From assembly GCF_002871005.1 (NCBI RefSeq), contig NZ_PHSN01000006.1, positions 62,001 to 126,000 on the forward strand: DNA of 64,000 nt, in the 5' to 3' direction. Below, piece by piece: positions 18,956 to 26,924 of this stretch; the stretch's first letter is position 1, and every line of letters starts with the position of its first letter. The DNA is from Acidimangrovimonas sediminis. GTDB lineage: Bacteria; Pseudomonadota; Alphaproteobacteria; Rhodobacterales; Rhodobacteraceae. Both the position numbers and the translations under genes were made by a program. The notes below the pieces were generated by a model. That model was not told the origin of the DNA and made no database searches. It saw only the letters and a program-made list of their open reading frames with translations.

Positions 18956-19768
18956 ATGGGGTGCATCTACCTTCTCACCAGCCCGAGCGGAAAGCAGTAT
19001 GTCGGGCAGACAAGCAAGACGCTCGAAGAGCGGTGGAACGGGCATATGACTGACGCACGATTTGGCAGCCCATTCGCGCTGCACCGCGCCATCAGAAAAT
19101 ATGGGGCCGCTGCATTCACGCTTGAGGTGCTTCACGACGGCATAGACGACAAAACTGTGCTCGACGCTCTTGAGGTTCAGGAGATCAAAAACAACGGCAC
19201 CCTTTCACCTCAGGGTTACAACATGACCGAGGGCGGTGGCGGCGGAAAAATGTCTCTGTTGGTAGCTGAGCGCCATCGAGCCAGTGTTAACGCAGAGGCC
19301 TGCCGCCGCGCGAAAAGTGATGCTGCGCGCCAGCTATGGCAGAATCCATTGCACCGGGCACGCCGACTTCAAAAGATGCGCGCGTTGGCAAGCGAGTTAG
19401 GCCATAATAGACCTTGGCTCAACAAGGTGCGCGAGGCAGCGAAGAGGCCAGAGCGGAATGCGCAAATCTCGAAGAAGCTGAGAGCGACCAAGGTGACGCG
19501 CGTGCCTTCACTCATCATTGAAGGTCAGATTTTCGGAAATGTCCGCCTGGCGCATGAGGCGCTGAAGATAGGGCGCGCAACGATCCAATGGCGCTGCAAC
19601 AATCTGACTTCCCCACGGTTCAAGGCATGGCGTTATCTGCCGCACCACGGTGACCCAGAGTGTGACGCGGTCGAGGAGGTCTTCGCCATCATCCAATGGG
19701 CGGAAGAGAATCCAGGCCACAACAACCTGCCTGACTGGGCGCGAGAAATCGGCGCACAGGCCGCATAA
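18956..19768 (+). CDS. GIY-YIG homing-type endonuclease
   Basis: A 270-residue protein with an N-terminal GIY-YIG nuclease domain: CIYLLTSPSGKQYVGQTSKT (the GIY and YIG halves appear as IYL and YVG), catalytic Arg in LEERWNGHM, FALHRAIRKYGAAAF with the conserved Tyr/Gly, and catalytic Glu in ALEVQEIK. The middle is Lys/Arg-rich (HRARRLQKMRALAS, LRATKVTRV) and resembles the DNA-contacting linkers of phage Seg/I-TevI-type enzymes; NVRLAHEALKIGRATIQWR near the C-terminus looks like a NUMOD/helix-turn-helix binding module. Free-standing enzymes like this usually spread themselves into intron-less or intein-less homologous sites. It lies tail-to-tail with the split large terminase. Confidence 0.85.
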   Translation: MGCIYLLTSPSGKQYVGQTSKTLEERWNGHMTDARFGSPFALHRAIRKYGAAAFTLEVLHDGIDDKTVLDALEVQEIKNNGTLSPQGYNMTEGGGGGKMSLLVAERHRASVNAEACRRAKSDAARQLWQNPLHRARRLQKMRALASELGHNRPWLNKVREAAKRPERNAQISKKLRATKVTRVPSLIIEGQIFGNVRLAHEALKIGRATIQWRCNNLTSPRFKAWRYLPHHGDPECDAVEEVFAIIQWAEENPGHNNLPDWAREIGAQAA

Positions 19769-19842
19769 ACGCGTGTCCCGTTGCGCTACCCTGGGAGCCT
19801 CTTGATGGTAACAGAACTGAACTTGCGGACCGAGACCGTTGG

Positions 19843-20577
19843 TCAGCCGTAGTAGCCCGCGATCTTGCTGACGACCATCTTCTGCGGGGCGAGGTGGGTT
19901 TCGGCGATCAGTGCGAGGCAGAGCGCCGAGAAGCGGTCGGCATGGTGGCCGCGGCCACCGGCTTTTAGTGTCAGATTGCCTGACGAGGTTTCCGCGTATT
20001 CCACGGACTGCATCTCGGCGAGCAACGCGTCTCGCTCAGGCAGGTCATGGGCGATGCGGAGAGTGCCCGTCTCAAGGCAGGACGCCGCATTCTCGAACAG
20101 CAGAGCTTTGCTCACGCGCGCCGTATTCCCACGCCGGTCATATGCCGAACCCGCCGTGATCGTAACACCCAAGAGCGGTGAGACCTTTGCGGCCTGGAAC
20201 ATGGACAGGAGCGGCGCGCCCATGCCCGACATGTCAAAGGTCAGGTGCCAGTTCTTCAGCTTGAGCAGACGCGCGACGACCCAGTCAACAACGTCCGTCG
20301 CCTCGTCGAGCCTGGCCGCTTCGGTGTAGACCACGGTGTACTCCGGCGGGGTGAGAGCCTGTTGCCAGCCACGTCCCGTCATGAAAGGCCGAGACTCTGC
20401 CTTAACGATGCAGAGGGCAGATGGGTCTTCCCCACGCCCACCCACGTCGAGGCCGACAGCATATCGGCGAAAGCCGAGGCGTTGATGCCCAGCGCCTGCA
20501 GGATCAGCAGATGTGTGCAATGCCAAGGTGCCGTCGCCACGCTCGACCAGATCAGAAGACAAGTGCTTTCTCCTCAT
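19843..20577 (-). CDS. Terminase large subunit, C-terminal nuclease part
   Basis: The frame contains the RNase H-like nuclease half of a TerL. Visible acidic motifs are VGLDVGGRGEDPSALCIV (first catalytic Asp), LTFDMSGMGAPLLSMF (second) and HADRFSALCLAL (third), so the nuclease looks chemically intact. The first ATG in the overlap zone is at 20577, giving 244 residues, but it has no ribosome-binding site. The ATPase half ends 26 bp further on in another frame (20552). Either a single-base indel has split one gene, or the two parts are made separately or by frameshifting. Confidence 0.8.
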   Translation of the reverse strand: MRRKHLSSDLVERGDGTLALHTSADPAGAGHQRLGFRRYAVGLDVGGRGEDPSALCIVKAESRPFMTGRGWQQALTPPEYTVVYTEAARLDEATDVVDWVVARLLKLKNWHLTFDMSGMGAPLLSMFQAAKVSPLLGVTITAGSAYDRRGNTARVSKALLFENAASCLETGTLRIAHDLPERDALLAEMQSVEYAETSSGNLTLKAGGRGHHADRFSALCLALIAETHLAPQKMVVSKIAGYYG

Positions 20578-21337
20578 TGTGCATGGCACGTTGCAGTGTG
20601 TTCCAGGAAAGCAGGCTTTCGCCTGCACCCACCCACTCGACGAGGTGTTCACGGCGGAACGTCGCGTCAGACATGGTTCGCCGGTCAAACTCGACCTGAC
20701 GTAGGCGATCAGGTCTTGCTGTGTCCATCGAGCGTGCCTTGATGCGGCGCACGTCGGCATCCGACTCCCAGGTCTCGTAGAAGTAACCGGACCTGGTGCC
20801 GTTCGGCGTCGAGATCAGGAAGACACGGCCATCGGGTTTTCGCATGGGGAAGAAGGCGGTCAGGGCCTCGTCAGGCTGGATGAAGCAGGCCTCGTCCGCC
20901 AGTATGGTGTCTGCCGTCTCGCCGCGTGCCTGATCGGTCGCGGGAAGAACGACGATACGGCCGCCATGGCGCGGGTGGGCCTCAAGTTCTGTCTGTGTCT
21001 GCCGCACGATGGGCGGACAGAAAGGGTCAGCCTGCTTGAACGCGAGAATGCGGCGGAACAAGGTCGTTGACTGCCGGAGTGATGGCGCGGTCAGCACGAC
21101 GGTCTTTCCGCGCGCGAAGTCATCATATGCCAGGCAGCCGCACGTCGTGCTCTTGCCGCCCTGTCTGCCCGTCAGCACGAGTGTCATGCGGTCGGTCTCG
21201 CTCGCGGTAGGGTCCGTTCGAAGCACCTCCGTCTGCCAAGGGTCCGGCTCTCCAATGGTCATGCGGAACCGCTCGACTGGATCGAGGGACAGGGCAAGTC
21301 CGGCCAGGTATTCTCGGAGGTGTGGGTCGTGGATCAT
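20552..21337 (-). CDS. Terminase large subunit, N-terminal ATPase part
   Basis: A 261-residue packaging ATPase that would drive DNA into a capsid. Walker A is GRQGGKST at 57-64, Walker B is TILADEA with Asp148-Glu149, and the coupling motif is FLISTPNGT near 173-181. It stops with TGA in the overlap with the nuclease part, right where a TerL of about 480 residues should continue. It overlaps the small-subunit gene by 4 bp (ATGA), the usual coupling. Together with the small subunit and portal this is a near-complete packaging module, but no head genes are adjacent. Confidence 0.85.
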   Translation of the reverse strand: MIHDPHLREYLAGLALSLDPVERFRMTIGEPDPWQTEVLRTDPTASETDRMTLVLTGRQGGKSTTCGCLAYDDFARGKTVVLTAPSLRQSTTLFRRILAFKQADPFCPPIVRQTQTELEAHPRHGGRIVVLPATDQARGETADTILADEACFIQPDEALTAFFPMRKPDGRVFLISTPNGTRSGYFYETWESDADVRRIKARSMDTARPDRLRQVEFDRRTMSDATFRREHLVEWVGAGESLLSWNTLQRAMHNEEKALVF

Positions 21338-21906
21338 TCACAGATCGCCTTCGGCGGCGTGACGACCTGAAGGCGCTGCATCTCGGTCAGGAAGTCAGCC
21401 TTCGCGTCGGGATGGCGATCCAGGACGGTCAGAATGATGCGGCGAAGTTCCACGAACTGCGGCGACTCGTTCAGGTTCAAGCGGATGTCGATCTTGCGGT
21501 TCAGCTTTCCCTGAAGGTCCGCGAGAGCCATGAGTGCCTGCCGGAGCTCTTTCAGCGTGCCGAGCTGGATCATCCGGTCTTCGTCGCCGCGCGCATCAGC
21601 AAGCAGGGTCTTCAATTCATGGAGAACCCATTTCAGGTCTTTCTCAGTGTCATCACCGAGCTCATTGACGATCTCGGCGTTGCGCAGCGCGTTTTGGACC
21701 TTGGCGTCGTGGGCGGCCTTCGCGACTATTTCAAGCCGCTCCTCCTCTGTCACGGTCGCCATATACCGAGAGACCGAGGTGTCCGCGATGCCAAGCTCTT
21801 TGCTTACCTGCCACATAGATTTCCGCCCGAGCACAATATCGCGGACGATTTCGTCGCGCTTGCGCTCAGGCAGTTGAGCAATCTTTGATGGCCGCGTCCG
21901 ACTCAT
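21334..21906 (-). CDS. Probable terminase small subunit
   Basis: A 190-residue protein with an N-terminal helix-turn-helix (AQLPERKRDEIVRDIVLG, then SMWQVSKELGIADTSVSRYMA), a long charged helical middle (EEERLEIVAKAAHDAKVQNA ... DLKWVLHELKTLLADARGD) and a C-terminal tail. This layout, plus its place directly before and overlapping the ATPase part of terL, fits a small terminase that recognises the packaging site and forms a ring. Sequence alone is not diagnostic; it could also be a generic phage HTH protein. If the element is a satellite, this protein would determine whose DNA gets packaged. Confidence 0.7.
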   Translation of the reverse strand: MSRTRPSKIAQLPERKRDEIVRDIVLGRKSMWQVSKELGIADTSVSRYMATVTEEERLEIVAKAAHDAKVQNALRNAEIVNELGDDTEKDLKWVLHELKTLLADARGDEDRMIQLGTLKELRQALMALADLQGKLNRKIDIRLNLNESPQFVELRRIILTVLDRHPDAKADFLTEMQRLQVVTPPKAICE

Positions 21907-22268
21907 TCGCCCGACACGATTTCCAGGCTGACGCCGAGCCGTTCAGCCTCGGCCTTTGCAGCGCGATACTTCTTCACGTCGAGGGCGTCCGCTCGGGAAA
22001 GACGCAGAGGCTTCACAGCAGCATCTGCGTCGAATCCGCTGCTGCGGGCCGCGCGCTCCTTGCGGACCTCGTCGTCCGCGATCTTCTGCTTCGCGAGTTT
22101 GTCCAGCAGTTCGTCGTTCTTCCTCAGCACGCCGCCGATTTGGACCTCGACGCTCTCGGAGATCTTCGGCAGAATCGCCTCGGCGATTTTGGGTACAAGT
22201 GCCTCGATCAAGGCAGCCGCCTGCGCTTGATTCTCGTCCGGCGTCTCGGGCTGGGTTTCGTCCGTCAT
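21903..22268 (-). CDS. Small acidic phage-type protein
   Basis: A 121-residue protein, start ATG 22268 with AAGGAG upstream. The first 20 residues are very acidic (MTDETQPETPDENQAQAAAL), followed by a predicted coiled coil (LVPKIAEAILPKISESVEVQ, LRKNDELLDKLAKQK) and a basic C-terminus rich in Ala. Composition and place resemble small scaffold-like or packaging-accessory proteins, but I do not recognise a family. It overlaps the small terminase gene by 4 bp, so it is co-translated with the packaging genes, and follows a terminator that separates it from the portal genes. Confidence 0.65.
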   Translation of the reverse strand: MTDETQPETPDENQAQAAALIEALVPKIAEAILPKISESVEVQIGGVLRKNDELLDKLAKQKIADDEVRKERAARSSGFDADAAVKPLRLSRADALDVKKYRAAKAEAERLGVSLEIVSGE

Positions 22269-22296
22269 GTCAGTCTCCTTGTGGATCGAAAATGAA

Positions 22297-22322
22297 AAGG
22301 CGGGCTGCACGCTGCCCGCCTT
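22297..22322 (-). terminator. Terminator between portal and terminase transcription units
   Basis: AAGGCGGGC and GCCCGCCTT form a perfect 9-bp stem with an 8-nt loop, followed on the minus strand by TTCATTTTCG. It separates the winged-helix/portal genes from the terminase genes. Confidence 0.7.
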
Positions 22323-22372
22323 CCCATCGCCACAAGAAAGTCGAGGCCTAGCCCACGCGTTAACGTTCGGTC

Positions 22373-23020
22373 CTAACCGGCGACTTCCACAACCAGGGAA
22401 AGAAGGTCTTTCTCAGCGAAACAAGGTGTTAGTCGGTATTCGACCACATCGCGCTCGACCTTGCGCTCACGGATCAGCCGGTCGAGGTTCGTGCGAATTG
22501 TCGAGGTATCAACTTCGCCGTTGAGCGCCCACATGATCTGCCGGATCGTCTTTTGCCCGTCGCGCAGTGTGTCCAGGATTCGGTCGGGCAGAGGCGTGAG
22601 GTCATGATCGCTATCGGCCCGAATCCAGGTGACGCGATCAAGCCGCCGAACAATGCCCTTGGCTTTCAGCCTGTGAAGATGGGTCGCGACAGTTGCCGTG
22701 CTGCGGCAACCGATTCTGTCCGCGATCTGCCGGGCGGTAAATGGCGTGTAGGGAATGGCCTGGTCGACCTTCGACCCCGTTATGAACGGCTGTTCGGGTT
22801 TTTCTGGCGGCAGAGGCGCCAACTTGTCCGCGATTGCCGCGAGCATCGCTTGCTCGTCAATTCCGAGGGCATCCAGGAGGAACCGGCGGTGATCTGCCCA
22901 CGAACCTTTCTGCTGCAAGAAGAATTCGTGGGCTTCCCAGCGGATCCTCTCATCGCTCGACGTGAGGTCTTCGACGGCGAGCGAGAGGACTGACATAAGC
23001 AGCCGGTATTCCGGCTGCAT
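22373..23020 (-). CDS. Winged-helix protein downstream of portal
   Basis: A 215-residue protein; start ATG 23020 overlaps the portal stop region, with translational coupling likely. The second half holds two winged-helix-like segments: PFTARQIADRIGCRSTATVA followed by LHRLKAKGIVRRL, and KTIRQIMWALNGEVDTSTIR followed by LIRERKVERDVVEYRL. The N-terminal part is helical with KGSWADHRRFLLDALGIDE. It probably binds DNA, perhaps as a regulator or a packaging-site factor. No family can be named. Confidence 0.65.
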   Translation of the reverse strand: MQPEYRLLMSVLSLAVEDLTSSDERIRWEAHEFFLQQKGSWADHRRFLLDALGIDEQAMLAAIADKLAPLPPEKPEQPFITGSKVDQAIPYTPFTARQIADRIGCRSTATVATHLHRLKAKGIVRRLDRVTWIRADSDHDLTPLPDRILDTLRDGQKTIRQIMWALNGEVDTSTIRTNLDRLIRERKVERDVVEYRLTPCFAEKDLLSLVVEVAG

Positions 23021-23021
23021 C

Positions 23022-24389
23022 TCAGGCCCCTGGGAAGGTGACAACGCTCGGAGTGCCGAGGTTGCCGCCCTCCTCCTCGATCAGCATCATTTCGTGATCT
23101 GGCGACCGATCCGCCGGGACGATTTCGCCGCGTTGCAGATTCTCGATGAGCGTTTGGTGCGAAATAGCGCCGGACTGCCAGGCTTTGACGAGTTCGCGGA
23201 TCGCGTCACTCGCCATCTCGACCGATACGAAGTCGCGGGACATTTCGAAGACCACCTCATCCGGCGACGATGCCGTCCAGGTGGCTGCAAGCCGCAGAAG
23301 GCGCCGCATCGCGGCCTCGGTCATGCGGACGGCGCCTGCGAGGAGCGACATTTCCGCCCGACCGCGCATCTTGGCCGTGTCCGATGACTCGTTGCGGTTC
23401 TGGCCTTCGTGGATCATGCGGGCGCCGAGCGCGGCCATCTCGTTCTTCTTTTCGGCCATCACCTCACGCAGGTGCTGAATGCCGTTGCCTTGCATTTCAA
23501 GCATCCCGGCTTGAGCGCCTTCGGGCAAGACCCAGAACGCACCAGAACCCAAGGACTGCGGGCGCTGGTCTTCTTGGATATTGCCGCAGACATACGGGGT
23601 CGGCTGCGAGGTGAGGAACAGAGCGTGTTCGAGGTCAGCCGCGTTGCGATAGTGGGACAGAGCGACATTGACCAGGTCGAGCATCGGGGGCTTCGGCGGT
23701 GCCGCGCGCAGTTCATAGGGCGAGACGAAGACGATGGGAATCTCCGTCAGCGGCTTGCCGTTGATCGTAGGCACCAGCGGCTCTGTGATTGGCACCAGGT
23801 TTTCGCCGTCCACCTCGAAGCGCTGAACCGTATAGATGCCATCGGTCAGGGTCAGCAGAAGGTGTCGCTCCACCTCGTCGTCGAAGTCGTCGTCTTCCGC
23901 GAGTCGAACCATGACAAGGCGCGAGCGGCCCTCCACGACGGCCTCGCGGTAGTCCAGGATTGTCGAGGCCGTGAAGACAGAGATGTAGGGAGCCGAGAAC
24001 GCGGCCGCGCCGCTCGTCGGGTAGTCGAGCAACAGCGCGATTTGGCCCACCGAAAGAGTGTCGTGCAGGATCTTCTCGACCAGCACATCCAGGGAGTCAC
24101 CACGGAAGGTCGCGTTCTCGATCATGGGCACGAGTGCCGTTGGCAGCTTGATCTGGGGGTCATGGGCGAGGGCTAGACCTGTCAGGCCGCGGAGCGTGCG
24201 CTCAGCCACAGGGAAGTAGTGTGCGCGAGCGAGATAGGCCGAATAGTCCGCCACGGACATGCCGGAGGGTTGGGGCAAGTAAACCTGCCCCTGGCGCTTG
24301 ACCTGCTCTTCCCCGTCAAGGGCGTCCAGGACTTTCTCGACCTGGGCCGCACGCACGTCGTAGGTGCGATGATGGATCCGCTCGGCCAT
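23022..24389 (-). CDS. Portal protein (DUF4055-type)
   Basis: A 455-residue protein with features of the DUF4055 portal family: YLPQPSGMSVADYSAYLARA near the start, a middle region with AAFSAPYISVFTASTILDYR and ITEPLVPTINGKPLTEIPIV, the ADLEHALFLTSQPTPYVCG stretch and the helical crown-like C-terminus (LREVMAEKKNEMAALGARM). Portals form the dodecameric ring through which DNA enters the capsid and dock the terminase. The start at 24389 gives the family length; the longer frame has no ribosome site. It is 2 bp after the small 89-residue gene and precedes the winged-helix gene. No capsid protease or major capsid gene follows, which is odd for a portal. Confidence 0.82.
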   Translation of the reverse strand: MAERIHHRTYDVRAAQVEKVLDALDGEEQVKRQGQVYLPQPSGMSVADYSAYLARAHYFPVAERTLRGLTGLALAHDPQIKLPTALVPMIENATFRGDSLDVLVEKILHDTLSVGQIALLLDYPTSGAAAFSAPYISVFTASTILDYREAVVEGRSRLVMVRLAEDDDFDDEVERHLLLTLTDGIYTVQRFEVDGENLVPITEPLVPTINGKPLTEIPIVFVSPYELRAAPPKPPMLDLVNVALSHYRNAADLEHALFLTSQPTPYVCGNIQEDQRPQSLGSGAFWVLPEGAQAGMLEMQGNGIQHLREVMAEKKNEMAALGARMIHEGQNRNESSDTAKMRGRAEMSLLAGAVRMTEAAMRRLLRLAATWTASSPDEVVFEMSRDFVSVEMASDAIRELVKAWQSGAISHQTLIENLQRGEIVPADRSPDHEMMLIEEEGGNLGTPSVVTFPGA

Positions 24390-24391
24390 GG

Positions 24392-24661
24392 TCAAGCGTC
24401 CTGCATGATCAGGGGGAAGACGAGCGGGTAAGGAATGTGCATCTTGCCGTTCTTGTATTCGACGGTGATGCCATCGGGCACGTGCCTGACCGAGGCGCCC
24501 AGGTAGACGGTCTGCTGCGCGTCGGGGTTCATGAGCGTGGCACGGATCACTTCCAGCATACACTCCTTCGGCAGCGGGACAGGCAGGAAGCTGCGCGACG
24601 AGTTGGTGGTAGTCGTGATCGTGCAGTCACGTTCACCTTGGCCTTCGATGTAAACTTTCAC
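24392..24661 (-). CDS. Small hypothetical protein before portal
   Basis: An 89-residue protein starting at GTG 24661 with AGGAG 8 bp upstream; upstream in-frame ATGs have no ribosome site. It is a beta-rich small protein (VYIEGQGERDCTITTTTNSS, LGASVRHVPDGITVEYKNGK) of unknown family. It ends 2 bp before the portal start, so both are co-translated. Upstream lies the 800-bp structured non-coding region, so this is the first gene of the portal transcription unit. Confidence 0.65.
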   Translation of the reverse strand: MKVYIEGQGERDCTITTTTNSSRSFLPVPLPKECMLEVIRATLMNPDAQQTVYLGASVRHVPDGITVEYKNGKMHIPYPLVFPLIMQDA

Positions 24662-24861
24662 TGTGATTCTCCTGTGGCAGTTGGGCGGCTGCTTGGTCGT
24701 CATGCGCGCGGCAGCCGACCGGTAAGCCCGCGTGCAGCTTGATTTTCGGAAGAACACATCAGGAACGAAAGCAGATTAGAAGGTGTCGCCAGGGAAAACG
24801 AGGTGGAGAAGCGGTCGGTGGGAACGACCAAGCAATTGCCGTCGTTTCAGAACGTCGCAGC

Positions 24862-24940
24862 AGCGCGGCGCTAAGGCGGCAAGCGCACGTTTGGGCGTCA
24901 GCATACCTCCAAAGCTAAGACACCGCCTTAGCGCCGCGCT
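24862..24940. repeat. 18-bp perfect inverted repeat
   Basis: AGCGCGGCGCTAAGGCGG (24862-24879) and its exact reverse complement at 24923-24940, with a 43-nt loop. Confidence 0.85.
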
Positions 24941-25056
24941 CTGAGGCGCGTTGGCGCGGTTGCAGTGCTAAGTGGCCTGCGACAGCGCGGATGTTGAGCA
25001 GGAAGACCGATGACTGCGGTGTTGGAGGGGTCGCGAGGTGCAGAACTGAGGTCAGT

Positions 25057-25081
25057 CTTGCAACGTCCGACGCGTTGCAAG
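25057..25081. repeat. 9-bp inverted repeat with GTTGCAAG arms
   Basis: CTTGCAACG and CGTTGCAAG around a 7-nt centre. The arm matches the GTTGCAAGG repeats beside attL and attR. Confidence 0.75.
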
Positions 25082-25131
25082 GCAGATATCCAGGATTTAT
25101 GTTAAATATCAATAGGTTGTTTGTATAGACC

Positions 25132-25150
25132 TACGCATTATCTATGCGTA
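25132..25150. repeat. 7-bp inverted repeat in the AT-rich patch
   Basis: TACGCAT and ATGCGTA separated by 5 nt, at the edge of the AT-rich stretch. Confidence 0.6.
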
Positions 25151-25155
25151 TCTGA

Positions 25156-25185
25156 ACAGAAATCCAAGATGGGGCGGATTTCTGT
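25156..25185. repeat. 10-bp perfect inverted repeat
   Basis: ACAGAAATCC (25156-25165) and GGATTTCTGT (25176-25185) with a 10-nt loop. No T-run follows on either strand, so it is not a standard terminator. Confidence 0.75.
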
Positions 25186-25225
25186 GCGCTCTGTGGCGAG
25201 CCGTTTGCGTATGTCGCGCGCACAC

Positions 25226-25306
25226 GCACGTGCATAATAAAATGATGTTATCAATCGGCCATGCCAGCACATCAGAACTGTCATCATCATTTTATTATGC
25301 ACGTGC
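25226..25306. repeat. 22-bp perfect inverted repeat with Z-DNA-like flanks
   Basis: GCACGTGCATAATAAAATGATG (25226-25247, quoted in two parts: GCACGTGCATAA and TAAAATGATG) has its exact reverse complement at 25285-25306. The loop is 37 nt. The outer flanks continue as alternating GTGCGC/GCGCAC tracts that still pair at every second base. Confidence 0.85.
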
Positions 25307-25476
25307 GCGCGTGCGCATAGTAGCGACGCAGCAGGACGAGCAACTTTACTGGCAACGAGCTACGCCGACCGGCACCCCTGGACCTCAGATGCTGGCATTG
25401 CCACCTTTGATCTCGGTTAGGTCCACATGCCCCAGGCGATATAATTAGGCTACCAACTGATAACGGAGTCTGACCA

Positions 25477-25629
25477 ATGCCCAACATTCTGGCCCACGCT
25501 CAACTGCTCAAAGCCCATGGCGAACCGATCTACGTCATCAAGCAGTGGCTCGCGCCCGTAACGACGGCAGACGAGCGCCGCGAAGTCATCGCGGCGCTCG
25601 ACCTCCCTACCTGCGCTCAGGCAGCCTAG
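25477..25629 (+). CDS. Possible 50-residue protein
   Basis: A short frame from ATG 25477 with ACGGAG about 10 bp upstream (MPNILAHAQLLKAHGEPIYV, then a Lys-Gln-Trp stretch and AALDLPTCAQAA). Composition looks protein-like rather than random, and it ends by overlapping the tail of the convergent gene at 25626 by 4 bp. No family is recognised. It is the only plus-strand gene in this half of the element and directly follows the inverted-repeat region, so it could be a small regulator. Confidence 0.45.
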   Translation: MPNILAHAQLLKAHGEPIYVIKQWLAPVTTADERREVIAALDLPTCAQAA

Positions 25630-26924
25630 AGATACTGCTTCACCAGTTCGACTTCCCTCTCCAGCCGCTTCTTGGCCCTCTCATCGATTTCATCCGGCGC
25701 ATCTTTCAGCCGCTTGAGGAGGTACTTGAGATTGCTGGGGTCATGCGCCATGCGCTTCGCCCACCGGTGCAGCTCGCGTTCCTGGTAATACGGCGAGCTG
25801 GTATCTTTACCCTGCACCAGTGCCTCCAGGAACGCCGTCGTGCCCGACAGCCATCCCTGGGCTTCGCGCTCGTCAGGTTCCCGCCAGTGCTTGCCATCCT
25901 CGGACACCTGCAGAATCCTCGACTCGTTGGACTCATAGCCAACGCTATCGCGGTTCCATACCTGCACGGTCTCCTGACGGTACCAGAGACCCCAGAGTTC
26001 GCTATTCTGAACGGACGTGCCCTCTTCCTCGGCGAAGCCGCCCCACTGCCCCTCACTCGACAGCACTCGCTCCCATTTACCATTCGGCGGCAGAGAGGGC
26101 GTTGCCAGCGGGAAGTCGTTGTCGAAGATCTCATCAAGGCGTTCCTCGATCTCCCACAGACACGTCTCGCGGGCGTAATCCCCAGCCCAGTCGAGCCACG
26201 CGAACGGATCTTTGGGGTCAGAGGGGTCGATCATAGTCAGACGCCCGCAGTAGTAGCGCTTGAATTTCTCTTCGACGAGCGAACGTGCCTCCGCCTTCGT
26301 GACCACCCGGTCTTCGACGACGAGTCGGTAGAGTATCTGGTCGAGGCCCCTTTGGTTCCAGCGGCGCGGCTCCTTCGCGTCCTTCTCCCAGATTTCGAAT
26401 ACACCGCTCGGGCCGTCCTTCCGGAAGGCCTGAGCCCATTTTGTATAATCGCGCGCGCCGTCAAGCGCCGCCGCCATGCGGGTCCACCAGTCGTCGAAGC
26501 GCTCGCGGAGTGCCGCAATCTTCTTGTCCGAAGCCGAGCGGCCCGAGAACCACGCCCTGAACGTCGAGGGCGACATATCGGGTTTCAGCGTGTCGAACCA
26601 CCAGTCAGCTGACGCGAAGTTCTTCATATAGCCGCGCAGGTCGTCACCGGGTTCCTCGATATAATCGAATGGCCGGGCGATTTGGCTAGACCAGAGGTCA
26701 TCGAGCGACTCGATAAGCCCTTCCCACACTTCCTGGCAATTGAGCGCGCGATTCCACGACGAGTAGTTCTTCTGCTCGTCGAGCACCTCGCTATCATCGT
26801 TAGCGAGATCCTGATTACAGAAGTCGACAACTCGCTGCTTCGAACCACGACTGAACTTCACGAGGTCCTTCGCGACCGACTCATCGAGCACAGCCAGGTC
26901 TTTTTCCTTATTGCGCCCGCTCAT
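25626..26924 (-). CDS. Unknown Trp-rich 432-residue element protein
   Basis: A 432-residue acidic protein with an unusually high number of tryptophans, often in pairs or aromatic clusters (ASADWWFDTLKP, RFDDWWTRMAAAL, FAWLDWAGDYA, GQWGGFAEEEG). I recognise no family and no catalytic motif; there is no signal peptide or membrane segment. Charged helical ends (VAKDLVKFSRGSKQRVVDF; ERAKKRLEREVELVKQYL, here as its core KKRLEREVELVKQ) flank the middle. Its start overlaps the AlpA-like gene stop by 4 bp, so the two are translationally coupled and the AlpA-like protein may control it. A replication, regulation or anti-phage role is possible; none can be chosen from sequence. Confidence 0.8.
   Translation of the reverse strand: MSGRNKEKDLAVLDESVAKDLVKFSRGSKQRVVDFCNQDLANDDSEVLDEQKNYSSWNRALNCQEVWEGLIESLDDLWSSQIARPFDYIEEPGDDLRGYMKNFASADWWFDTLKPDMSPSTFRAWFSGRSASDKKIAALRERFDDWWTRMAAALDGARDYTKWAQAFRKDGPSGVFEIWEKDAKEPRRWNQRGLDQILYRLVVEDRVVTKAEARSLVEEKFKRYYCGRLTMIDPSDPKDPFAWLDWAGDYARETCLWEIEERLDEIFDNDFPLATPSLPPNGKWERVLSSEGQWGGFAEEEGTSVQNSELWGLWYRQETVQVWNRDSVGYESNESRILQVSEDGKHWREPDEREAQGWLSGTTAFLEALVQGKDTSSPYYQERELHRWAKRMAHDPSNLKYLLKRLKDAPDEIDERAKKRLEREVELVKQYL

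Larger units (their letters stand above)
24662..25476. other. 815-bp non-coding region with clustered inverted repeats
   Basis: Between the portal operon (minus) and the small plus-strand gene no convincing coding frame exists. It contains five inverted repeats (24862/24923, 18 bp; 25057/25073, 9 bp; 25132/25144, 7 bp; 25156/25176, 10 bp; 25226/25285, 22 bp), an AT-rich patch at about 25085-25150 and alternating purine-pyrimidine tracts around 25214-25230 and 25300-25317. A replication origin of the excised element, a packaging site or a structured RNA are possible. Confidence 0.65.
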
